From: an uncultured Rhodobacterales bacterium
GTDB taxonomy: Bacteria > Pseudomonadota > Alphaproteobacteria > Rhodobacterales > Rhodobacteraceae
DNA length: 5,196 bases
Reading direction: 5' to 3'
NCBI GenBank assembly: GCA_937901055.1
Contig: CALCGO010000502.1
Span: forward strand, 1 to 5,196
Below are positions 1 through 5,196 of this stretch, one piece after another. Made by a program: the position numbers and the translations under genes. The stretch's first letter is position 1. Each line of letters starts with the position of its first letter. The notes under the pieces were generated by a model. It was not told where the DNA came from. It did not search any database and was given only the letters and a program-made list of their open reading frames with translations.

Positions 1-280
1 GCCCTCCCATTGGGAAATCCGCGTTCACCGCGACCTGTGGAAGCGCCTGCAGCGAAGCCACATCAAACTGGGCAGCCTTATCAAAAGTTATGTCATTAAA
101 TATGAAAAACTTGTCGACATCTTCCGAACTTCCACGCCGCGTAGGTAACGCAACATTTCCCGTTACGGTTAGAATTACGGTTCCCCGAAACTCCCCCTGA
201 CGCCAAACTTCCGCCAAAAGCGGTTGGCTGGACAGCGTTGCGATCACCGCGATTACCAGCGTGCGTAATAATAATCTCAT
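1..280 (-). CDS. Exported molybdopterin-oxidoreductase-like protein, N-terminal part (cut by left edge)
   Basis: Reading from the ATG at 280-278 gives 93 open codons that run off the window. Residues 1-22 look like a signal peptide: MRLLLR, a hydrophobic run, then LLA before EVWRQ, so export to the periplasm is likely. The following stretch has VILTVTGNV (about 36-44) and FDVASLQALPQ (about 73-83). This 'LTVTG ... FD...LEALPQ' layout is what I remember from small alphaproteobacterial proteins annotated as molybdopterin-dependent oxidoreductase-like; whether they bind the cofactor is not known to me. An AGAGGA ribosome site at 294-289, 8 nt before the ATG, supports the start. It lies 38 nt downstream of the small lipoprotein gene, so it is probably the third gene of the argH transcript. 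The family call is recall from an N-terminal fragment; the existence of an exported protein is much surer. Confidence 0.7.
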   Translation of the reverse strand, partial: MRLLLRTLVIAVIATLSSQPLLAEVWRQGEFRGTVILTVTGNVALPTRRGSSEDVDKFFIFNDITFDKAAQFDVASLQALPQVAVNADFPMGG

Positions 281-318
281 AATGTCGTTCCTCTATATGT
301 TTGGAACAACACGAAGGA

Positions 319-429
319 TCAACTAACGCTCTCGCTTGTGGCATTCGGGTACGCCGGAGGGGCCTTAATCCCGCAAGATGCGGTTACCCCCAGAAGAACA
401 ATTCCCGTTACTAATAGAATCGCCCTCAT
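319..429 (-). CDS. Small lipoprotein (36 residues) immediately downstream of argH
   Basis: The ORF of 37 codons starts at the ATG at 429-427, which overlaps the argH stop as ATGA, the usual sign of translational coupling. A GGGAAG in the argH tail serves as ribosome site. The peptide begins MRAILLVTGIVLLGVTASCG: a charged start, a hydrophobic stretch and a lipobox-like TASC with Cys19 as the lipidation site. GIKAPPAYP follows. A Cys-Gly start with a nearby proline pair is typical of the tiny LptM/YifL-like lipoproteins often found between argH and lysA in proteobacteria; in E. coli LptM assists maturation of the LptDE outer-membrane complex. That this one does the same is inference. No lysA follows here; an exported oxidoreductase-like gene does. 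Confidence 0.8.
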   Translation of the reverse strand: MRAILLVTGIVLLGVTASCGIKAPPAYPNATSESVS

Positions 430-1820
430 TTCAACTTCCCGTTCCAACGCGAAACTTGCTCGCGAACCTGATCTGGTGCTGTTCCACCATAACTTGCCCT
501 ACTCGCCACAGAGTTGTCCACCCCTAAGACCGAATAAACGCTCTGGTTGATTTCAGGATGCGCTGATTGCATCTCTTTCAGTGACAATTCCGGCAAATCG
601 CAACCTTTGTCCTCGGCCATTTTGACCAATGCGCCCGTTGCGTGGTGTGCATCGCGGAACGGCAAGCCTAATTCCCGCACCAGCCAATCGGCCAGATCGG
701 TCGCGGTAGAGAACCCCATCGCCGCCGATTCGCGCAAACTTTCTACGTTCGGCTTCATATCGCCAACCATGCCGGTCATCGCCGCCAAGGCCAACATCAA
801 GCTGTCGGCCGCGTCAAACACCTGTTCCTTGTCTTCCTGCATGTCCTTGGAATAGGCCAGCGGCAACCCCTTCATGATCGTCAGCAACGCCACCAACGAA
901 CCGTTGATCCGCCCAACCTTGGCACGAATCAATTCCGCCGCATCAGGGTTTTTCTTCTGAGGCATGATCGACGACCCTGTCGAAAAGCGATCGGACAACA
1001 CCACAAACCGGAATTGCGCCGATGACCAGATCACCAACTCCTCGGCGAAACGACTCAAGTGCGTCGCGCAAATCGAAGCACAGGACAAAAATTCCAACGC
1101 GAAATCCCGATCAGATACTGCATCGAGCGAGTTCGCCGATGGCCGATCAAAGCCCAGCGCCTTCGCCGTCATATCCCGATCAATCGGGTACGCCCTACCA
1201 GCCAATGCAGCCGCGCCCAAAGGCGATTCATTCATCCGTGCCCGCGCATCCTGCATCCGCGATTTATCCCGCGCAAACATCTCAACATAGGCCATCATGT
1301 GATGCCCCCACGTGACCGGCTGCGCCACCTGCAAATGCGTAAACCCGGGCATGACAATATCTGCCCCGTCTTCGGCCTGAACCAGCAGCACCTTCATCAG
1401 CGCGTCCAGCCCGTCAATCGCCGCGTCAAACTGGTCTCGTGTCCACAACTTGAAATCCGTCGCGACTTGGTCGTTACGTGAACGCCCCGTATGCAACCGC
1501 CCCGCAGGCTCCCCGATCAAATCCTTCAGGCGCGCTTCCACATTCATATGGATATCTTCAAGTTCTTTCGAAAACGTAAACTCTCCGGCCTCAATCTCTG
1601 ACAATACCGTGAGCAACCCTTCCCTGATCGCCTCGCCATCACTATCACTAATAATACCACGGGCAGCCAACATCGCCGCGTGGGCGCGGGAACCCTCAAT
1701 GTCCTGTCGGGCCATACGTTTGTCGAAATCAATCGAGGCATTGATCGCCTCCATGATCGCATCCGGTCCGGCGGCAAACCGCCCGCCCCACATTGCATTC
1801 GATGATTTTTTGTCCGACAT
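426..1820 (-). CDS. argH: Argininosuccinate lyase
   Basis: Catalyses the last step of arginine biosynthesis in the cytoplasm, splitting argininosuccinate into arginine and fumarate. The protein has 464 residues, the usual length for this fumarase/aspartase-superfamily enzyme, and is complete. Visible landmarks are WGGRF near the N-terminus (11-15), TGRSRNDQ (111-118), THLQ with its conserved His (161-164), SLDAVSDRDF (231-240) and the superfamily signature GSSIMPQKKNP (282-292), whose flexible loop carries the catalytic serine. The frame stays open upstream to 2096, but that part is antisense to tlpA and has no family similarity; MSDKKSSNAMWGGRF is the natural start, although its ribosome site (GGG about 10 nt upstream) is weak. 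The stop overlaps the next gene by ATGA. The start is only 31 bp from divergent tlpA. Confidence 0.97.
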   Translation of the reverse strand: MSDKKSSNAMWGGRFAAGPDAIMEAINASIDFDKRMARQDIEGSRAHAAMLAARGIISDSDGEAIREGLLTVLSEIEAGEFTFSKELEDIHMNVEARLKDLIGEPAGRLHTGRSRNDQVATDFKLWTRDQFDAAIDGLDALMKVLLVQAEDGADIVMPGFTHLQVAQPVTWGHHMMAYVEMFARDKSRMQDARARMNESPLGAAALAGRAYPIDRDMTAKALGFDRPSANSLDAVSDRDFALEFLSCASICATHLSRFAEELVIWSSAQFRFVVLSDRFSTGSSIMPQKKNPDAAELIRAKVGRINGSLVALLTIMKGLPLAYSKDMQEDKEQVFDAADSLMLALAAMTGMVGDMKPNVESLRESAAMGFSTATDLADWLVRELGLPFRDAHHATGALVKMAEDKGCDLPELSLKEMQSAHPEINQSVYSVLGVDNSVASRASYGGTAPDQVREQVSRWNGKLK

Positions 1821-1851
1821 AAGTAATACCCGTTCTATCCACGAGGCCACA

Positions 1852-2424
1852 ATGAAACGACCCCTTCTTACCGCCCTGCTATACGCCGCTCTGACATTGG
1901 GTGCAAACCCTGCGGCGGCAATTGATCCCGAAACCCGCCAGATCATTCTGGACATGCGGGAAGACGACATGCGGAAGATGAAAATCCTCGAAGAACCGAC
2001 TGACCTCGTCACCACCGAATTCGAAGACGTGGACGGTAACAAAATGACTTTCGCGGACACCAACGGCCAGTTCCGATTGGTCAACTTCTGGGCCACATGG
2101 TGCGCGCCTTGCCGCGAAGAGATGCCCGCCCTCGATGCTTTGCAACTCGAAATGGGCGGCGACGATTTTCAGGTGATGACCATTGCCACTGGCCGAAACC
2201 GGCTGTCGGGCATCCACAAGTTCTATGCAGAGGCCGAGGTAACCGACCTCCCCATTCTGCTAGACCCCAAAGGTAGATTGGCAACCCGCATGGGCGCGCT
2301 TGGCCTGCCCGTCACCGTCCTGCTTGACCGCGAAGGCCGCGAAATCGCCCGCTTGACCGGTGGTGCCGACTGGGCTAGCGATAATGCCATGGCGGTATTA
2401 AATGCTTTAATGACTGAGGAATAG
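1852..2424 (+). CDS. TlpA-family periplasmic thioredoxin-like disulfide reductase
   Basis: A 190-residue protein with an N-terminal export signal (MKRPLLTALLY..., likely cleaved after the AAA at 21-23) and a thioredoxin fold. NFWATWCAPCREEMP places the redox CxxC at Cys84 and Cys87, and GLPVTVLLD supplies the cis-proline (Pro153) opposite it. TlpA/ResA-like proteins reduce disulfides of target proteins in the periplasm, for example during cytochrome oxidase or cytochrome c maturation; the target here is unknown. The frame is open back to 1450, but that stretch is antisense to argH, and the Met at 1852 begins the signal peptide with GAGG at 1843-1846 as ribosome site. Divergent neighbourhood of argH and such a protein is familiar in Rhodobacteraceae. 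The membrane protein gene starts 3 nt after the stop, so they are likely co-transcribed. Confidence 0.92.
   Translation: MKRPLLTALLYAALTLGANPAAAIDPETRQIILDMREDDMRKMKILEEPTDLVTTEFEDVDGNKMTFADTNGQFRLVNFWATWCAPCREEMPALDALQLEMGGDDFQVMTIATGRNRLSGIHKFYAEAEVTDLPILLDPKGRLATRMGALGLPVTVLLDREGREIARLTGGADWASDNAMAVLNALMTEE
1878..1906 (-). promoter_or_regulatory. Candidate sigma-70 type promoter for argH inside tlpA
   Basis: On the minus strand TTGCAC (1906-1901) is followed after exactly 17 nt by TATAGC (1883-1878), a fair match to -35/-10 elements. Transcription would begin near 1870, leaving a leader of about 50 nt before the argH ATG. Because the argH-tlpA gap is only 31 bp, an argH promoter has to lie inside the tlpA coding region, and this falls in the part encoding its signal peptide. 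Pattern match only. Confidence 0.4.
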
Positions 2425-2427
2425 CGG

Positions 2428-3152
2428 ATGGGCACGACAAGTGGATCATTTGGTCACAATGCTTCAAGTGTAGTGCTGACATCGGGACGTTACTTGTCGC
2501 TCGTAACCGCTGTATTGACATTATTAACATTCAGTCTCGCCATAACTGCCGTACCCGTGGCAGGTAGTTTTTGCTCTGCAAACTGCGTTGAGTACCCGTT
2601 TCATGACATTCTCGAACAGTTTCCAAAAGACTACTTATGGATGTATCCCGCCATCATTTTGAGCTTGGTTTTCGTCTCCTTAATGGTCGCAATCCACCTG
2701 GCAACAGATCGGGATCGGAGAATTTTCAGCCTGACTGGCCTTTGCTTTGCGTTAATGTCGTCGTCCTTTTTAATAATGGACTACTTCATTCAGGTGTCCG
2801 TAATCCAACCCAGCCTTGAGCTGGGCGAAACCGAGGGCATTGCCCTGTTTACTATGTTTAACGAACACGGAATATTCATCGCACTCGAAGATATCGGTTA
2901 TATTTTGATGGCACCGGCCTTGGCGACCGTGGCTCCGGTACTGAACGGCAATAACTGGCGTGAACGGGTAGTTAGATGGTCGTTCCTTGCTGCAGCAATA
3001 CGCACGATTGCAGCGTTGGTTTTGTCTCCGTGCAATACGGAATCTGGAGAGGTTACATATTCGAAGTTATCGCAATTTCCATCAACTGGTTGATGCTAAT
3101 CATTGGTAGTGCGGTATTGTCAGGTGTATTCAAAAGAGCAAGCCGCACTTGA
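2428..3152 (+). pseudogene. Six-helix membrane protein of unknown function, frame broken near 3020-3024
   Basis: The intact first frame runs from 2428 to 3093 (221 residues) with GAGGA at 2416-2420 as ribosome site. From about residue 200 it turns into hydrophilic sequence (SPCNTESGEV...). The -1 frame instead continues sensibly from about 3025 to the TGA at 3150-3152: VSVQYGIWRGY, then a hydrophobic helix rich in I, L and V, ending FKRASRT. Adding one T to the TTTT at 3020-3023 joins the parts into 241 residues. Helices lie at about 22-46, 70-92, 98-121, 148-172, 183-203 and 211-235. Arg-rich loops (94-99, 178-183, 236-240) suggest both termini are cytoplasmic. CSANC (Cys49, Cys53) falls in the first periplasmic loop. 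Segments such as LWMYPAII and FIQVSVIQPSL resemble a conserved uncharacterised membrane family I half recall; no function can be named. Probably an operon partner of tlpA. The break may be real or an assembly error. Confidence 0.75.
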
Positions 3153-3358
3153 TACACGTGTCCGACCAGTGATGGAAAAAGCTCGGCGCGAGCACATTGA
3201 TCCGAAGTCTGTTTCGAGTTGTTATAAACAAAGCTTTAAGGACACTATTTAATACTTCGAGATGAAGTGAGGCGTGGTTGGTGCCAGAGCGCCTGCCTTA
3301 ATCTCGTATTGAACACATCGACCGCCCACATTTACATCCAATTCATGTTAACTTTTTC

Positions 3359-3373
3359 GAACATTGTAAGAAC
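3359..3373 (+). promoter_or_regulatory. LexA (SOS) box-like direct repeat GAAC-N7-GAAC
   Basis: GAACATTGTAAGAAC at 3359-3373 fits the direct repeat known for alphaproteobacterial LexA (GTTC-N7-GTTC, read here from the opposite strand). A third, imperfect unit GAAA follows in the same 11-bp phase at 3381-3384, and a further GAAC sits at 3391-3394, one base out of phase. The box lies about 75 bp before the EAL start codon, a plausible operator position. If functional, the EAL gene would be repressed by LexA and induced on DNA damage. An eight-base constrained pattern can occur by chance. Confidence 0.45.
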
Positions 3374-3385
3374 ATATCGCGAAAA

Positions 3386-3401
3386 TTTACGAACCTTTAA
3401 C
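3386..3401 (+). promoter_or_regulatory. Degenerate CtrA-like site TTTA-N7-TTAAC
   Basis: TTTA at 3386-3389 and TTAAC at 3397-3401 are separated by 7 nt, one mismatch from the CtrA consensus TTAA-N7-TTAAC. CtrA is the alphaproteobacterial cell-cycle and motility regulator, and c-di-GMP genes are known members of its regulon in several lineages. The site is in AT-rich DNA, where such motifs are common, so support is weak. Confidence 0.2.
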
Positions 3402-3447
3402 TCTTTATGCCTCAGATACACCTAGAAACGATGAGTTATGGGAGGGC

Positions 3448-4284
3448 ATGATGGCCAGCGCCAGCAAGCAGATTACAAGAAATGCTGACATCCCCGCCGT
3501 GATGTCAGATACCCTATCCATCCTTGAAACCGACCGCGTTTCCAAAGCCCTGAACGACAACCGGGTGGAGCTGTTCTACCAACCAATTGTGCGTTCGGGC
3601 TCTAACAATTTTGTTGCTTTTTACGAGGGGCTGGCTCGTGTAAAAATGCGCGACGGTGCAATAATTTCGGCAGGTCAATTCATGCCGTTCGTTGAAAACA
3701 CTGCCCTTGGGTCTCGGTTGGATCGCCGCATTTTGCGCTTGGCACTTGAACAGTTGCGCGGCAATCCGGACATCCGCCTGTCAATCAACATGAGCGTGCT
3801 TTCTATGCAGGATTCCGGCTGGTTGGCCCTTCTCGAAGCCGCTAGCCCCGAGGTGTGCGAGCGCCTGATTATCGAAGTAACAGAAGGGGCCGCGATGTCC
3901 GATGTCGAACTGACCACAGCTTTTATGCACCGGGTTCGCCGCAAGCATTGCAGTATAGCGTTGGACGATTTCGGGACCGGCGCGACATCTTTTCGGTATT
4001 TCAAAGACTTCCTGTTCGACTTCATCAAGATTGATGGATTGTTCATCCGTGATCTTTCGTACGATAAAGACAATCAAGTACTGGTTCAGGCCCTGATCGA
4101 CATCAGCAAGCATTTCGATATGGTAACAGTGGCCGAATTTATTGAAACCGACGGCGAGGCCGAAATGGCAACGAAATTGGGCGTCGATTGTTTACAAGGA
4201 TACCTAATCGGAGAACCGACGGCCCTACCAATCGCACCGGCTCAAAGAACCGAACTGGATCAAAAAGTCGTCGGAGGGCGCTAG
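3448..4284 (+). CDS. Stand-alone EAL-domain cyclic-di-GMP phosphodiesterase
   Basis: A 278-residue protein that is almost entirely one EAL domain (about 35-260), with no GGDEF, PAS or membrane segment, so it is probably cytosolic. Such enzymes linearise c-di-GMP to pGpG, favouring motility over attachment. The residues needed for metal binding and catalysis appear present: Gln45 in FYQPIV, Glu60 in EGLAR (EGL instead of EAL, keeping the ExLxR pattern), Asn114 in SINMS, Glu143 in IIEVTE, Asp173-Asp174 in DDFGTG, Lys194 in FIKID, Glu230 and Glu233 in VAEFIET and Gln250 in LQGYL. An active enzyme is therefore expected. Loop 6 differs slightly (DDFGTGATSF for DDFGTGYSS). Two Met codons are adjacent; the strong GGAGG at 3441-3445 is better spaced for the second, at 3451. 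The stop shares CTAG with that of convergent phaR. Confidence 0.93.
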   Translation: MMASASKQITRNADIPAVMSDTLSILETDRVSKALNDNRVELFYQPIVRSGSNNFVAFYEGLARVKMRDGAIISAGQFMPFVENTALGSRLDRRILRLALEQLRGNPDIRLSINMSVLSMQDSGWLALLEAASPEVCERLIIEVTEGAAMSDVELTTAFMHRVRRKHCSIALDDFGTGATSFRYFKDFLFDFIKIDGLFIRDLSYDKDNQVLVQALIDISKHFDMVTVAEFIETDGEAEMATKLGVDCLQGYLIGEPTALPIAPAQRTELDQKVVGGR

Positions 4285-4877
4285 GACTTATCCACGAGTT
4301 TGCTGAGCTGGTCCTGCATCTGGGCAAGCTGCGTTTTCAAATCACCAAGCTCAACGTCGGATGCCTCTTGATTGGCGCTAACGGTTGCTGATTCAGCTTT
4401 TTCGCTGGAAACATCCACCGAAGGTGTGAACATCCGCATCGCGCTGTCGAACCAATCCATGTTTTGGCGCGCCAAAGCCTCGAAACCGGCCATCGCGGGA
4501 TTACCTGTTATCGCGCCTTGCATCTGGTCGCGGAGATCATCCTGGTTCTTCGCAAATGCTTCCATCGACGCCTCAAGATATCCGGGCACAAAACCCTGAA
4601 CAGAGTCACCGTAAAGACCGATAAGCTGTCGCAGAAATTTGGTGGGCAACATATTGTGGCCCTTGCTTTCTTCTTCGAAGATAATCTGAGTCAACACTGA
4701 GCGGGTAATATCGTCACCTGATTTCGCGTCCGTAACAACAAAATCCTGCCCTTCGCGCACCATCTCGGCCAAGTGGTCCAAGGTCACATAACTCGACTTT
4801 TTGGTGTTGTATAACCGACGATTGGCATATTTCTTGATGACAATGGTTTCTTCGTTTGTATCGGTTTTATCGGCCAT
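4281..4877 (-). CDS. phaR: Polyhydroxyalkanoate synthesis repressor PhaR
   Basis: A 198-residue regulator of carbon storage. PhaR binds both DNA and polyhydroxyalkanoate: it represses phasin and often its own gene until polymer forms and titrates it away. Residues about 10-72 are the PHB/PHA accumulation regulator DNA-binding domain (IVIKKYANRRLYNTKKSSYV, DITRSVLTQIIFEEESKG). Residues about 77-115 form the associated accumulation repeat (LPTKFLRQLIGLYGDSVQGF, then PGYLEASMEAF). The C-terminus, about 172-195, is charged and heptad-like (LGDLKTQLAQMQDQLSKLVD), a likely short coiled coil for oligomers. GAAGGG 7 nt before the ATG supports the start. The stop overlaps the EAL gene stop by 3 bases. 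No PHA synthase or phasin gene is inside the window; the gene divergent from phaR is cut by the right edge. Confidence 0.96.
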   Translation of the reverse strand: MADKTDTNEETIVIKKYANRRLYNTKKSSYVTLDHLAEMVREGQDFVVTDAKSGDDITRSVLTQIIFEEESKGHNMLPTKFLRQLIGLYGDSVQGFVPGYLEASMEAFAKNQDDLRDQMQGAITGNPAMAGFEALARQNMDWFDSAMRMFTPSVDVSSEKAESATVSANQEASDVELGDLKTQLAQMQDQLSKLVDKS

Positions 4878-5019
4878 TTCGGAACCCTTCTGATGACGCC
4901 CTGCGTCCTTATGCTAAGAGCAATCTAATACAGTATTTCGCAACTGCAATGAAAATATCGCATGCGCGAACACGGCGCGGCATGTTATGGTGCCTAAATT
5001 AGTGAATGTAAGGCATGAA
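4878..5019. promoter_or_regulatory. Divergent phaR / small-ORF control region
   Basis: This 142-bp gap must hold the promoter of phaR and of the plus-strand small ORF. It includes several GCA/TGC triplets (CGCAACTGCA near 4940-4949, CGCATGCG at 4959-4966). PhaR proteins of other bacteria bind TGC-rich sequence and repress themselves, so these are candidate operators, but no full CTGC-spacer-GCAG arrangement is seen. A possible phaR promoter is TTTTCA, 17 nt, TGTATT on the minus strand, a weak match. Confidence 0.35.
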
Positions 5020-5163
5020 ATGGCGCAAGTTCCCCCCTCTCCGATCGATAAAACGCCGCCCTTGGCCGTGCCCGAAGAACGGTATCTTGATCTGTGGGAA
5101 GAGAATATTCGATTGCTAGCCGCAAACGGCCCCGTTCAAACATCCCCCCAAAAAGATGACTGA
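5020..5163 (+). CDS. Small hypothetical protein (47 residues), divergent from phaR
   Basis: The ATG at 5020 has AAGG at 5010-5013 six bases upstream, and the 47 codons favour G or C at third positions as the real genes nearby do. The N-terminal part is proline-rich, then RYLDLWEENIRLLAANGP reads as an amphipathic helix, followed by a short polar tail. No signal peptide or membrane segment is seen. The helix is faintly reminiscent of the N-terminal region of PHA synthases, which fits a place next to phaR, but I do not recognise a family. Its stop overlaps the next start by 8 bases, suggesting coupled translation. Confidence 0.5.
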   Translation: MAQVPPSPIDKTPPLAVPEERYLDLWEENIRLLAANGPVQTSPQKDD

Positions 5164-5196
5164 AAAGGCGCAACACCGGATGGGCCATCCATCCCC
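5156..5196 (+). CDS. Start of an unidentified gene, cut by right edge
   Basis: An ATG at 5156 lies inside the end of the 47-codon ORF (ATGACTGA), in another frame, and stays open for 13 codons to the window edge: MTEKAQHRMGHPS. A second in-frame ATG at 5180 with AAGG at 5165-5168 is an alternative start. The overlap is typical of coupled genes. The fragment is too short to identify; in this location a PHA synthase-like or alpha/beta-hydrolase gene would not be surprising, but that is a guess from the phaR neighbourhood. Confidence 0.35.
   Translation, partial: MTEKAQHRMGHPS

Larger units (their letters stand above)
3153..3447. other. AT-rich intergenic region before the EAL gene
   Basis: About 295 bp separate the membrane gene from the EAL gene. 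No ORF with both a ribosome site and protein-like composition is visible on either strand. It holds small palindromes (ACACGTGT at 3154-3161, TTGTT-ATA-AACAA at 3219-3231, AAAGCTTT at 3230-3237), a 5-bp hairpin at 3181-3193 and, in the last 100 bp, GAAC repeats and a TTAAC motif listed separately. It most likely carries the promoter and control region of the EAL gene. I could not fix a convincing -35/-10 pair. Confidence 0.6.

Noticed and set aside
96..344. 82-codon minus-strand ORF overlapping the lipoprotein and the exported protein
   Set aside because: It is a different frame from both supported genes, has no ribosome site and has no protein-like hydrophobic pattern.
1450..1851. N-terminal extension of the tlpA frame
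   Set aside because: It is antisense to argH, and the signal peptide and ribosome site mark 1852 as the start.
1821..2096. N-terminal extension of argH open on the minus strand
   Set aside because: It is antisense to tlpA and unlike any ArgH; the family start is at 1820.
3016..3027. Programmed -1 frameshift in the membrane protein gene
   Set aside because: The site G-GTT-TTG does not fit X-XXY-YYZ and no strong downstream stem-loop or pseudoknot was seen; a base lost from the T run is simpler.
3176..3193. Hairpin GCTCG-GCG-CGAGC next to AAAAA, terminator-like on the minus strand
   Set aside because: Stem of only 5 bp, the T tract would serve a minus-strand transcript and there is no minus-strand gene here; on the plus strand it lacks a T tract.
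3172..3252. 26-codon ORF on the plus strand in the gap before the EAL gene
   Set aside because: No ribosome site before its ATG, no recognisable features, and short ORFs of this size are expected by chance.
3270..3305. tRNA-like stretch (TTGGTGCCAGAGCGCCTGCCTT) resembling a D-arm and anticodon-stem start
   Set aside because: No matching anticodon stem, no T-arm with TTCGA in position and no acceptor stem; chance resemblance or an unprovable remnant.

Overview
The window looks like chromosomal DNA from an alphaproteobacterium, probably of the Rhodobacterales. The argininosuccinate lyase, the TlpA-type thioredoxin divergent from it and the small lipoprotein that follows argH all have that flavour. 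The assignment rests on recall of protein families, not on a search.

Left part, minus strand (1-1820): argH, then a 36-residue lipoprotein that overlaps the argH stop by ATGA, then after a 38-nt gap the first 93 codons of an exported protein that resembles the small molybdopterin-dependent-oxidoreductase-like family and runs off the left edge. These three are probably one transcript.

Centre, plus strand (1852-3152): a tlpA-like periplasmic thioredoxin starts only 31 bp from argH, divergently. Three bases after its stop comes an uncharacterised membrane protein gene, broken in this sequence by an apparent one-base deletion in a short T run near 3020-3023. Restoring the frame gives a six-helix protein of about 241 residues with a CxxxC pair in a predicted periplasmic loop, a possible redox partner for the TlpA-like protein. 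About 295 bp without a convincing gene follow. Close to the next gene this stretch carries a match to the alphaproteobacterial LexA box pattern (GAAC-N7-GAAC) and a degenerate CtrA-like site.

Right part: a stand-alone EAL-domain c-di-GMP phosphodiesterase (3448-4284, plus) converges on phaR (4281-4877, minus), the regulator of polyhydroxyalkanoate storage. The two stop codons share one CTAG palindrome. Divergent from phaR is an unlisted 47-codon ORF whose end overlaps the start of another gene cut by the right edge.

I saw no CRISPR array, rRNA, complete tRNA, insertion sequence or phage gene, and no clearly new multi-gene system. The points most worth a second look are the broken membrane gene with its cysteine pair, the SOS-like box before the EAL gene, and the small genes at both ends.
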